Below are positions 43,362-51,678 of a DNA stretch of 64,000 nucleotides, in pieces. Within the stretch, counting starts at the first letter, position 1. Each line of letters opens with the position of its first letter. A program made the translations under genes and the position numbers. The stretch comes from RUG11237 sp045126515 (lineage in GTDB: Bacteria > Bacillota > Clostridia > Lachnospirales > Lachnospiraceae), in the NCBI GenBank assembly GCA_045126515.1, contig JBGVOM010000126.1, positions 1-64,000 of the forward strand, read 5' to 3'. The notes under the pieces are model-generated. The model was not told where the DNA came from. It saw nothing but the letters and a program-made list of their open reading frames with translations, and did no database searches.

Positions 43362-44573
43362 TTAATCCTCCAAACGAATCCGGTTAATAATTTCTGCAGT
43401 CTTTTCTGCTTTTGCGGCAAACTCAGCTTCTGTCATAACTTCTGTCACAAAGCCGATTTCACCTGCGATACCGGCATCTACAATATTTACTTTTCCGTAT
43501 GTATTTTCAATTTCTGCAACTCTTTCATTGCCGCCTTTTACACGCACAAAGAAACGTCTGTTTGCATTTTTAATATCTGTTAATTCCAGCTTTTTGCTAC
43601 TCCAGAAGGTCATAATATTACGGTGTAAATGTTTTGCTGCATCTACCACATCCGCTACAACCGCACTGGCAGTAGGAAGCTTACCTGCCCCACTTCCGTA
43701 GAACATTACATCACCTAATACATTACCATGGGCAAAAATCGCATTAAATACATTGTTTACACTGTACAATGGATGAGATGGTGCTACCATACATGGTGCT
43801 ACCATAGCGTAAAAACTGTCATTTACTTTCTTACTGGAAGCCAACAGTTTAATGGTTCTTCCCATAACCTTAGCATATTTAATATCTTCTGCTGTGATTT
43901 TAGTGATGCCTTCTGTATAAATATCTTCATAATCAACCTGTCTTCCAAATGCAAGAGAAGAAAGAATTGCAATTTTTCTACATGCATCATATCCTTCTAC
44001 GTCTGCTTCCGGATTACGCTCTGCATATCCCTTATCCTGTGCATCCTTTAACACGCTGTCAAAATCAAGACCTTCATCTGTCATTTTAGAAAGAATGTAA
44101 TTTGTAGTACCATTTAAAATACCGGTAATTACATCAATTTCATCTGCTGTCAGAGATGAATTTAACGGACGAATAATAGGTATTCCGCCACCAACGCTTG
44201 CTTCAAATAAGAAGTTAATATTTTTTTCTCTGGCAATTTCTAATAATTCTGCACCATGTTTTGCTACCAATTCTTTATTTGAAGTACATACACTCTTCCC
44301 GCTCTGTAATGCGCGTTTTACAAAAGTATATGCAGGCTCTACGCCACCCATAACTTCAATTACAATCTGAATCTCAGGATCGTTAGCAATCACTTCGTAA
44401 TCATGAACGATTTTTTCCTGAATCGGATCTCCCGGAAAATCTCTTAAATCAAGAACATACTTTAAATTCAATTCCTCTCCGGCTTTTTTGTTGATACTGT
44501 CCCGATTGGTTTCCAACACTTCCACCACGCCTGAACCAACGGTACCATAACCTAATAATGCAATGTTTATCAT
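43362..44573 (-). CDS. hom: Homoserine dehydrogenase
   Basis: 403 aa. NAD(P)-binding GYGTVGSGVVEVL at 8-20, the catalytic domain with TGILNGTTNYIL, YAERNPEADVEGYDACRK and the Lys/Asp residues, and a short C-terminal ACT domain (FFVRVKGGNERVAEIENTYGKV) likely for threonine feedback. It converts aspartate semialdehyde to homoserine. It lies 4 bp after the ACT-domain gene and 4 bp before apgM, a compact threonine-branch operon. Confidence 0.96.
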   Translation of the reverse strand: MINIALLGYGTVGSGVVEVLETNRDSINKKAGEELNLKYVLDLRDFPGDPIQEKIVHDYEVIANDPEIQIVIEVMGGVEPAYTFVKRALQSGKSVCTSNKELVAKHGAELLEIAREKNINFLFEASVGGGIPIIRPLNSSLTADEIDVITGILNGTTNYILSKMTDEGLDFDSVLKDAQDKGYAERNPEADVEGYDACRKIAILSSLAFGRQVDYEDIYTEGITKITAEDIKYAKVMGRTIKLLASSKKVNDSFYAMVAPCMVAPSHPLYSVNNVFNAIFAHGNVLGDVMFYGSGAGKLPTASAVVADVVDAAKHLHRNIMTFWSSKKLELTDIKNANRRFFVRVKGGNERVAEIENTYGKVNIVDAGIAGEIGFVTEVMTEAEFAAKAEKTAEIINRIRLED

Positions 44574-44577
44574 TTTT

Positions 44578-45021
44578 TCACTCCCTAGCTAAAATTTTGA
44601 TGGAATGGATGCCTTTTTGCCGCTCCATCTCCTCTATCATCTGCGAAACATCGTCCGTAGATGGCAATACTTCAACACTAAGTGTCAAAGTAGCGACTCC
44701 ATTTACAGGTATACTTTGATGAATGGTTAATATATTTGCATGATATTCTGCTACAATCTTCAAAATATCTGACAACAGTCCCGGTTCATCATCCAACTGC
44801 AATACCATAGTAATTGTTCTTCCTTTGGCATTTTCATGGAAAGGAAAGATATCATCTTTATATTTGTAAAATGAACTTCTGCTGATTCCTACTCTGTCTG
44901 TTGCTTCCTGAATGGTAATTGCCTTCTCTGATTCGAGAAGTCTTTTCGCCTCTACGACTTTTAGAAGAACTTCTGGAACTGCTTTTTGTTTCACAACAAA
45001 ATATTTATTCACTTCTGCCAT
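44578..45021 (-). CDS. ACT-domain regulator (PheB/UPF0735-like)
   Basis: 147 aa. An N-terminal helix-turn-helix-like region (VPEVLLKVVEAKRLLESEKAITIQEATDRVGISRSSFYKYKDDI) precedes an ACT domain (about 70-145; TITMVLQLDDEPGLLSDILKIVAEYHANILTIHQ). This ACT family commonly sits directly before hom and probably binds an amino acid to tune the pathway. The ATG at 45021 lies after GGAGATTAGGAAG. The open frame extends 40 codons upstream, into the promoter, without a ribosome site. Confidence 0.9.
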   Translation of the reverse strand: MAEVNKYFVVKQKAVPEVLLKVVEAKRLLESEKAITIQEATDRVGISRSSFYKYKDDIFPFHENAKGRTITMVLQLDDEPGLLSDILKIVAEYHANILTIHQSIPVNGVATLTLSVEVLPSTDDVSQMIEEMERQKGIHSIKILARE

Positions 45022-45112
45022 CTTCCTAATCTCCTGAATGCCAGGCCAGCAGACCCTGTCTGCTCCCTGTATATTTGTTTGTTTGAGAAAAACACTTGTT
45101 TTCACTAGAAAG

Positions 45113-45141
45113 ATATTAGCACACTTGGAAAAGAAAGGCAA
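45113..45141 (-). promoter_or_regulatory. Promoter of the ACT-hom-apgM operon
   Basis: TTGCCT (45136-45141), 17 bp, TGC-TAATAT extended -10 (45113-45118). The leader of about 90 nt contains a small hairpin AGCAGAC-AGG-GTCTGCT (about 45048-45064), with no T-box features seen. Confidence 0.55.
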
Positions 45142-45165
45142 CCTTTATTTTAAATTATACAAAAG

Positions 45166-45210
45166 AAGAGCCTGTCAACGCCAACCTTTCTGTAGCATTA
45201 ACAGACTCTT
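45166..45210 (-). terminator. Terminator of the secA-prfB-cheW unit
   Basis: AAGAGTCTGT and ACAGGCTCTT pair with one mismatch across a 25-nt loop, just after the cheW stop, followed by CTTTTG. Confidence 0.7.
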
Positions 45211-45213
45211 ATT

Positions 45214-45678
45214 TTATGCACTCTGTTCTTTCACAAATTCTTCCATATCTCGCTGTTCTTCTTCTGAAAGCAGTTCCTCCACATCCAGAATAATAATAAG
45301 ATCATTTCCCAGCTTTGCAATCTCTTTAATGTAAGCGGTTTTTCCACCTTTAATAAGTATAGGCGCTTCACTGATGGAAGATGACGGTATGTCAGAAATT
45401 TCTTCTACTCCTTCTACTTCCACAGCTATCATCATTTCACCTATCTTTGTAATAATCAACTGTGAATTTTCATCTGATATGTCCGCAAATCCAAATTTCT
45501 TTGCAAGATTGTATACCGGTACAATAATTCCTCTCATATTAATAATTCCCTTGATATTCTCCGGCGAATTTGGAACAGCTACTATTCTCTGCTCTCTCTC
45601 AATCCCCATCACCAGATTAATATCCACTCCATACTTTTCTCCATGCAACTTAAATATCACTGGTTTCAATTCAGCCAT
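45214..45678 (-). CDS. cheW: CheW-like chemotaxis coupling protein
   Basis: 154 aa. CheW fold with GEKYGVDINLVMGIER, AVPNSPENIKGIINMRGIIVPVYNLAKKFGF and an acidic C-terminus. It links receptors to CheA. It is encoded 14 bp after prfB, away from any che cluster, so it may serve one receptor subset or be an orphan coupling protein. The MCP at 22.7 kb is a possible partner. Confidence 0.93.
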   Translation of the reverse strand: MAELKPVIFKLHGEKYGVDINLVMGIEREQRIVAVPNSPENIKGIINMRGIIVPVYNLAKKFGFADISDENSQLIITKIGEMMIAVEVEGVEEISDIPSSSISEAPILIKGGKTAYIKEIAKLGNDLIIILDVEELLSEEEQRDMEEFVKEQSA

Positions 45679-45692
45679 AATAACCCTCCTGA

Positions 45693-46809
45693 CTACTCAT
45701 CATTATTTGTATTCAGCCACGCAAGATACCCATTAATAAACGGATCTATTTTTCCGTCCATTACTGCATCTACATTGCTTATTTCAATATTCGTTCTATG
45801 ATCCTTCACCATGGTATATGGCTGCATTACATAAGAACGAATTTGATTTCCCCATCCGATTTCTTTTACTTCTCCACGTATCCCGGAGGCTTTTTCCGCC
45901 TGCTCCTGTTGCTTTAACAAATAAAGCTTTGCCTTTAACATCTGCATGGCTTTATCTTTATTGCTGTGCTGGGAACGTTCATTCTGGCACTGTACTACAA
46001 TCCCTGTTGGGAGATGTGTAATACGGATTGCCGATGATGTCTTGTTGATATGCTGTCCGCCTGCTCCACTGGAACGGTAGGTGTCAATCCGCAAATCATC
46101 ATCATTAATTTCAATGTCGATATCTTCTTCAATATCGGGCATAACATCCAGTGAGGCAAAAGAGGTCTGCCTTTTTCCTGCTGCATTAAAAGGTGAGATA
46201 CGCACCAGACGGTGCACTCCCTTTTCTGCTTTCAGAAAACCATAGGCATTCTCTCCGTTTACCTGAAAAGTAACCGATTTGATTCCGGCTTCTTCCCCTT
46301 CCAGATAGTCCAGTTCTTCTGTGGAGTACCCCTTGCTTTCTGCCCATCTTAAGTACATACGGTACAGCATACTCACCCAGTCGCATGCTTCGGTACCGCC
46401 TGCACCGGAATGAAGTGTCAATATGGCATTGTCTTTATCGTATTCTCCTGAAAGCAAGGTCTTAGTTTTAATTGCCTCATACTCTCTTTCCAGTTCCTGT
46501 AGTTGTACCTCAATCTCTGGAATAACAGATGCATCATTTTCTTCATAACCCATTTCCAGAAGAATCTCTATTTCTTCGTATAAATCCGTAAGCTTCTGAT
46601 ATGTTTCCACATCATCTTTCAGACTTTTTAATTCCTTCATAAGATTCTGGGAACGCTCTGCATCATCCCAAAAGGTAGGAGCTTCCATATCTTTTTCTAA
46701 TTCTTCAATCCTTTGACCTTTTGATGCTAAGTCAAAGTGAATCCCTCAATTCTGTTAATGGCACTTTATACTCATTCAGACGTGTTTTAAACCCATCTAA
46801 TTCTACCAT
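45693..46809 (-). CDS. prfB: Peptide chain release factor 2, with programmed +1 frameshift
   Basis: About 371 aa made from two frames. Frame one runs from ATG at 46809 through ...LTELRDSL to an in-frame UGA (46732-46734), preceded by GAGGGA and CTT. Frame two continues DLASKGQ...MEAPTFWDD to the stop. The CTT-TGA-C site and upstream Shine-Dalgarno-like GAGGGA match the autoregulatory RF2 frameshift. Later motifs are SPF (ISPFNAAGKRQTSFASL), which reads UGA/UAA, and GGQ (SSGAGGQHINKTSSAIR). A span of 1117 nt is one base over a codon multiple, as required. Confidence 0.95.
46731..46745 (-). other. RF2 programmed frameshift site
   Basis: GAGGGATTCACTTTGAC on the minus strand: a Shine-Dalgarno-like GAGGGA, the slippery CTT and the UGA-C stop. 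Low RF2 lets the ribosome slip +1 and finish the protein. Confidence 0.92.
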
Positions 46810-46853
46810 ATTTTCACCTCTTTCATTTATTCACTTCTATTTATATATCGGCT

Positions 46854-49418
46854 TTATGCCTTTCTTCCACAACACTGTTTATATTTTTTTCCACTTCCGC
46901 ATGGACATGGATCGTTTGGATATACTTTTTCCGCTGTTCTTTTTACAGGTCCTTTCACAGCTTCATCCTTGTTGGTTCCTGTAACCTTTGCAACCTGCTC
47001 ACGTTCCACCTTCTGTTCAATGCGCACATGCATCAGAAGTTTTACGGTATCTTCGCTGATAGCTTTTGTCATTTCATCAAACATATCATATCCGCTCAAA
47101 CGATATTCAATCTTTGGATCTCTTTGTCCAAATGCCTGAAGACCAATTCCCTGCTTCAGCTGTTCCATATCGTCAATGTGATCCATCCATTTTCTGTCAA
47201 TTACCTTTAGCAGAACCACACGTTCCAATTCACGAATAGCAGCAGCATCCGGAAATTCTGCTTCTTTTTCTTCGTATAACTTCACTGCTTCTTCTTTTAA
47301 CTTCTGTTTCAGTGAATTTTTCTTTAAGTCTTTTACTTTTTCTAAAGTTAATTCTTCGATTGGAATAATCGGTCTTAACAACTGATTTAATTCTTTTAAA
47401 TCCCAGTCTTCCGGAAGAGAATCTTCACCAATCGCCATATCTACTTTGCCTTCTACCTGCTCTACAATCATCTTGTAGATTACATCGCGCATACTTTCTC
47501 CATCCAGTACACGTCTTCTTTCTTCGTAGATAACTTCTCTCTGTTCATTCATAACCTGATCGTATTCTAACAGATTTTTACGAATACCAAAGTTATTGGT
47601 TTCAATCTTAGACTGTGCCTTTTCAATGGCATTGGTAAGCATTTTATGTTCAATCTGTTCATTTTCCGGAACACCCAGTGCATTAAACATGCTCATCAGC
47701 TTTTCAGAACCAAACAATCTCATTAAATCATCTTCCAGAGAAATGAAGAATCTGGATTCACCCGGATCTCCCTGACGTCCTGCACGACCTCTTAACTGAT
47801 TGTCAATACGTCTGGATTCATGACGCTCTGTACCAATAATCTTAAGACCGCCTGCCTCTCTCGCCTTTTCGTCCAACTTAATATCGGTACCACGACCTGC
47901 CATGTTAGTGGCAATGGTAACTGCACCATGTACACCAGCTTCTGCTACGATTTCCGCTTCCAGTTCATGGAATTTAGCATTCAATACTTTATGCTGGATT
48001 CCTTCTTTACTTAACATTTTGCTAATCAATTCAGAAGTTTCAATGGTGATGGTACCCACCAAAACAGGCTGTCCCTTCTTATGTGCTTCCACAATTTCTT
48101 CTACCACTGCTTTGAATTTTTCTTTCTTTGTCTTATATACTGCATCCTGTAAATCGATACGCTGTACCGGTCTGTTGGTAGGAATTTCAATTACATCCAT
48201 TCCATATATTTCACGGAATTCCTTTTCTTCGGTAAGAGCAGTACCAGTCATACCGGATTTCTTCTTGTATTTATTGAAGAAGTTCTGGAACGTAATGGTT
48301 GCCAGTGTTTTGCTTTCACGTTTTACCTTTACGCCTTCCTTCGCTTCAATTGCCTGATGTAAACCATCGGAATATCTTCTTCCCGGCATGATACGTCCGG
48401 TAAATTCATCTACGATTAACACCTGGTCATCTTTTACCACATAATCCTGATCCTTAAACATCAGATAATGTGCACGCAGTGCAAGAATAATATTGTGCTG
48501 AATTTCAAGGTTTTCAGGATCTGCAAGATTTTCAATCTGGAAGAATTTTTCTACCTTTTTTACACCTTCTTCTGTCAGGTTTACAATCTTGTCCTTTTCA
48601 TTTACGATAAAGTCACCGCTTTCTTCGATAACTTCACCCATAATGGCACCCATCTTGCTGAATTCTCCACTTTCTTCACCACGTTTCAGCTGACGGGCAA
48701 GAATATCACATGTTTCATATAATTTTGTAGATTTACTGCTCTGTCCTGAAATAATAAGCGGTGTTCTTGCTTCATCAATAAGAACAGAGTCAACTTCATC
48801 AATAATGGCATAATGTAAATCTCTTAACACCAACTGTTCTTTGTACACAACCATGTTATCACGCAGATAATCAAATCCCAGTTCGTTATTGGTCACATAC
48901 GTAATGTCGCAGGCATATGCTTCTCTACGTTCATCATTGTTCATATTGTTTAAAACCACACCAACTTTTAAGCCTAAAAATTCATGCAGCTGTGACATCC
49001 ACTCAGCATCACGCTTTGCCAGATAGTCGTTGACTGTAACAATATGTACACCTTTTCCTTCCAAAGCATTCAAATAAGCCGGAAGGGTAGATACCAATGT
49101 CTTACCTTCACCGGTACGCATTTCAGAAATTCTTCCCTGATGAAGTATAATACCACCAATCAACTGTACACGGTAATGTTCCATGTTCAGCACACGGCGT
49201 CCTGCTTCTCTTACTACTGCAAATGCTTCTGGAAGCAAATCATCTAATGTTTCCCCTTTTGCCAAACGTTCTTTAAACTCTTTTGTTTTTCCTTGAAGCT
49301 CTGCATCGGAAAGTTCCATCATTGTCGGACGAAGTCCCTCAATTTTGTCTACAATCGGATTAATACGCTTCAATTCACGTTCACTGTGTGTTCCAAAAAC
49401 TTTTTCAATTAAACTCAT
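46854..49418 (-). CDS. secA: Preprotein translocase ATPase SecA
   Basis: 854 aa. Walker A MRTGEGKT, DEVDSVLIDEARTPLIISG, DEFTGRIMPGRRYSDGLHQAIEAKEG, TNMAGRGTDIKL, RGRAGRQGDPG and a C-terminal zinc-binding SEC-C motif CPCGSGKKYKQCC. It drives Sec export of the many signal-peptide proteins in the window. It starts the secA-prfB-cheW unit. Confidence 0.98.
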   Translation of the reverse strand: MSLIEKVFGTHSERELKRINPIVDKIEGLRPTMMELSDAELQGKTKEFKERLAKGETLDDLLPEAFAVVREAGRRVLNMEHYRVQLIGGIILHQGRISEMRTGEGKTLVSTLPAYLNALEGKGVHIVTVNDYLAKRDAEWMSQLHEFLGLKVGVVLNNMNNDERREAYACDITYVTNNELGFDYLRDNMVVYKEQLVLRDLHYAIIDEVDSVLIDEARTPLIISGQSSKSTKLYETCDILARQLKRGEESGEFSKMGAIMGEVIEESGDFIVNEKDKIVNLTEEGVKKVEKFFQIENLADPENLEIQHNIILALRAHYLMFKDQDYVVKDDQVLIVDEFTGRIMPGRRYSDGLHQAIEAKEGVKVKRESKTLATITFQNFFNKYKKKSGMTGTALTEEKEFREIYGMDVIEIPTNRPVQRIDLQDAVYKTKKEKFKAVVEEIVEAHKKGQPVLVGTITIETSELISKMLSKEGIQHKVLNAKFHELEAEIVAEAGVHGAVTIATNMAGRGTDIKLDEKAREAGGLKIIGTERHESRRIDNQLRGRAGRQGDPGESRFFISLEDDLMRLFGSEKLMSMFNALGVPENEQIEHKMLTNAIEKAQSKIETNNFGIRKNLLEYDQVMNEQREVIYEERRRVLDGESMRDVIYKMIVEQVEGKVDMAIGEDSLPEDWDLKELNQLLRPIIPIEELTLEKVKDLKKNSLKQKLKEEAVKLYEEKEAEFPDAAAIRELERVVLLKVIDRKWMDHIDDMEQLKQGIGLQAFGQRDPKIEYRLSGYDMFDEMTKAISEDTVKLLMHVRIEQKVEREQVAKVTGTNKDEAVKGPVKRTAEKVYPNDPCPCGSGKKYKQCCGRKA

Positions 49419-49460
49419 ACTATACTCCTAAATTAATTCATGATGTTAACACTAATTCCC

Positions 49461-49489
49461 ATTTTACCACTGAACTTCCATTTTCACAA
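49461..49489 (-). promoter_or_regulatory. Sigma-A promoter of secA
   Basis: TTGTGA (49484-49489), 17 bp, TAAAAT (49461-49466), 43 bp before the start. Confidence 0.6.
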
Positions 49490-49520
49490 TAAAATTTTCA
49501 TAAAATCTAATAAATTTGGT

Positions 49521-49654
49521 AACATTTTAGGCCATAAGTGTTGGGGGGACGCCCATAATAACTATAGAAGCTTTTCAGGCAGAATTTGAACAGCCCGGAA
49601 AGCTTCTATAGTTATTATGGGCTGTGCGTAGCATCATCTATGGGCTAAAATGTT
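49521..49654. repeat. Nested long intergenic hairpin (24-bp perfect inner arms)
   Basis: The inner arms at 49551-49574 and 49599-49622 (GCCCATAATAACTATAG...) are perfect, with a 24-nt loop. The outer arms at 49521-49536 and 49639-49654 (AACATTTTAG(G/C)CCATA) pair with one mismatch. About 134 bp in all, in the 300-bp gap between the hpf terminator and the secA promoter, with no coding frame. This could be a miniature transposable-like element or a structured RNA. Confidence 0.75.
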
Positions 49655-49672
49655 GCGAAATTCAAAAAACAA

Positions 49673-49702
49673 AAAGCAGGTGCTTTTTGGGGCACCTGCT
49701 TT
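49673..49702 (-). terminator. Terminator of hpf
   Basis: AAAGCAGGTG and CACCTGCTTT form a 10-bp perfect stem, followed by TTGTTTTTTG. Confidence 0.9.
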
Positions 49703-49722
49703 GACTCTACACTTTATATTTT

Positions 49723-50250
49723 TTAGAATTCCGGCTCAATCAAACCGTATGTATTTCCTTTTCTCTTATATACCACATTCACTTCATCTGTTTCTGCATT
49801 TCTGAATACAAAGAAATTATGTCCTAACAATTCCATCTGAACACAGGCATCTTCCGGATACATTGGTTTTATTCCGAATTTTTTGGTTCTGATAATATTA
49901 ACTTCATCTTCTCCTTCAAAATCATTATCAATAAATTCCTGCTTAAAACTGGAACTTCCCTGCTTTGCATCTGCCAGTTTGTTTTTGTATTTCTTTAACT
50001 GACGTTCAATGACTTCTTCCACTAAGTCAATAGAAACATACATATCATTGCTTACCTGTTCGGAACGGATAATGTTACCTTTTACCGGAATTGTCACTTC
50101 AATTTTCTGTCTTTCTTTTTCTACACTTAATGTAACATGTATCTCTGTATCTGGCGTGAAATACCGCTCTAATTTACCAATCTTTTCATTAACCGCTGAT
50201 CTTAACCCCTCCGTAACCTCAATATTTCTTCCTGTAATCACAAACTTCAT
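49723..50250 (-). CDS. hpf: Long-form ribosome hibernation promoting factor
   Basis: 175 aa. N-terminal HPF/RaiA domain (MKFVITGRNIEVTEGLRSAVNEKIGKLERYF) to about 100, then a linker and the dimerisation domain typical of long HPF (IIRTKKFGIKPMYPEDACVQMELLGHNFFVFRNAETDEVNVVYKRKGNTYGLIEPEF). It forms 100S ribosome dimers. The ATG at 50250 lies 9 nt from GGAG and overlaps the stop of a 12-codon upstream ORF. Confidence 0.95.
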   Translation of the reverse strand: MKFVITGRNIEVTEGLRSAVNEKIGKLERYFTPDTEIHVTLSVEKERQKIEVTIPVKGNIIRSEQVSNDMYVSIDLVEEVIERQLKKYKNKLADAKQGSSSFKQEFIDNDFEGEDEVNIIRTKKFGIKPMYPEDACVQMELLGHNFFVFRNAETDEVNVVYKRKGNTYGLIEPEF

Positions 50251-50285
50251 GATGTCCAACTCCTTTCGGTTTCCCTTATACTCAT
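50247..50285 (-). CDS. 12-codon upstream ORF coupled to hpf
   Basis: ATG at 50285 has a perfect AGGAGG nine bases upstream and encodes MSIRETERSWTS. Its TGA overlaps the hpf ATG as ATGA, so the two are probably translationally coupled. It could be a regulatory leader peptide; nothing similar is known to me. Confidence 0.45.
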   Translation of the reverse strand: MSIRETERSWTS

Positions 50286-50311
50286 ATAGAACGTCCTCCT
50301 ATATATTTAAC

Positions 50312-50339
50312 ATTATATCATATTCGTGTTAATTTTCAA
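50312..50339 (-). promoter_or_regulatory. Promoter of hpf
   Basis: TTGAAA (50334-50339), 16 bp, extended -10 TGA-TATAAT (50312-50317). Confidence 0.65.
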
Positions 50340-50386
50340 TCATTTTTGTGCTAATTCACAAATTTTTAAACATTTTTAAATATATT

Positions 50387-50429
50387 AAAAGAAGTGTTTA
50401 GAAAATTTCAATTTTCAAACACTTCTTTT
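50387..50429 (-). terminator. Terminator of the S41 protease gene
   Basis: AAAAGAAGTGTTT and AAACACTTCTTTT form a perfect 13-bp stem with a 17-nt loop, ending in TAATATATTT. Confidence 0.8.
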
Positions 50430-50438
50430 ATCAAAATT

Positions 50439-51659
50439 TTATTTCTGACTCAGTACTTCAATCGCCTTCTGCAGCTGATTATCACTTTCGTCTTTTTCAT
50501 AAGCTTCTGTATCAAACTCCAGCTCTATATCCGGTTCAATTCCGGTACCATGAATGCATACCCCACTCGGAGTATAATATTTAGAAATTGTCACTTTCAT
50601 TGCCGAGCCATCTCCCAGGCTGACCATCTGCTGTACGATACCTTTTCCAAAGGTGGTGGTTCCAATAAGCGTTCCTATGCCATAATCTTTTACCGCACCG
50701 GCAAAAATCTCCGATGCACTGGCACTATTGCCATTTACCAGCACTGCTAACGGTACCTCTATCTTATGTTCTTCGTCCGACTTATATTCTTCTCTCTGAC
50801 CATTTTTGTCTTCGTGATAAACAATCATGCCTTCCGGTAAAATAGAATCCAGAATTTCTGCTACCACAGTCAGGCCACCCCCAGGATTATTACGAAGGTC
50901 CACAATCAGTGATGTCATCCCCTGCTGTTTTAACGCTTCGTACGCTTCTGTCCACTGGGAAGTTGTAATTTCATCAAATTCCGAAATAATAATATAGCCC
51001 ATCTTATTATCTAACATTTCATATTCCACCGTAGGAACAGAAATAGTTTTACGCACCAGTTCCAAGTTCATTTCTTCGCCGTCACGCATAATGGTAATAT
51101 TTACTGTGGTTCCTTCTTTTCCTTTCACCTTTGAGACAACCTCTGATAAATCTTCACCGGTAACTTCTTCACCTTCTACCTTATAAAGAATGTCATCGGT
51201 TTTCAGCCCCGCTTCCTGAGCCGGAGAGCCTTTAAAGGTCTTTACAATGGTAATCAGTCCGGTATCTGCATTTTGTAACAGGCTGGCTCCTATACCACAA
51301 TATTCTCCAGTATAGGACTCCTGAAATGCATCATACTCTTCTTTGGTAAAATACACGGAATAGGGATCACCCAGTGCCGCTACCATTCCCTTGTATACAC
51401 CTTCCTGTACCGCCTTCACATCTTCCTTTTCCAGATACATCTTATCAATAATCTGCTGAATTGTTTGTGCTTTTTGCTCCACCTCTTTGGTAATAATCTT
51501 GTCATCACCGCTACCCAATGCTATACTGCATCTCCCTGCAACAAACGCAATTCCCAAAACAATCACCAAGAACAATACTTTTTTTCCTTTGCCTTGAAAA
51601 GTTTTTTCCTTTTCTCCCTCCGCTTCTTCCTGATTATAATTATTCATCTTTTCCTCCAT
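50439..51659 (-). CDS. C-terminal processing (S41) protease
   Basis: About 406 aa. A short cytoplasmic N-terminus and one transmembrane helix (VLFLVIVLGIAFVAGRCSIAL, about residues 25-45) are followed by an N-terminal helical domain, a PDZ domain (about 110-195) and the S41 catalytic domain with LRNNPGGGL and Ser/Lys dyad residues in NGNSASASEIFAGAVKDYGIGTLIGTTTFGKG. It belongs to the CtpA/CtpB group of membrane-anchored extracytoplasmic proteases. The ATG at 51659 has GGAGG five bases upstream; ATG at 51647 is equally well placed. It shares a unit with the M23 peptidase, ftsX and ftsE. Confidence 0.93.
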   Translation of the reverse strand: MEEKMNNYNQEEAEGEKEKTFQGKGKKVLFLVIVLGIAFVAGRCSIALGSGDDKIITKEVEQKAQTIQQIIDKMYLEKEDVKAVQEGVYKGMVAALGDPYSVYFTKEEYDAFQESYTGEYCGIGASLLQNADTGLITIVKTFKGSPAQEAGLKTDDILYKVEGEEVTGEDLSEVVSKVKGKEGTTVNITIMRDGEEMNLELVRKTISVPTVEYEMLDNKMGYIIISEFDEITTSQWTEAYEALKQQGMTSLIVDLRNNPGGGLTVVAEILDSILPEGMIVYHEDKNGQREEYKSDEEHKIEVPLAVLVNGNSASASEIFAGAVKDYGIGTLIGTTTFGKGIVQQMVSLGDGSAMKVTISKYYTPSGVCIHGTGIEPDIELEFDTEAYEKDESDNQLQKAIEVLSQK

Positions 51660-51678
51660 GATATCCTCCAAAGTCTTA

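Noticed and set aside
45022..45112. T-box or other riboswitch in the leader of the hom operon
   Set aside because: Only a 7-bp hairpin is seen. There is no T-box TGGNACCGCG sequence and no terminator/antiterminator pair.
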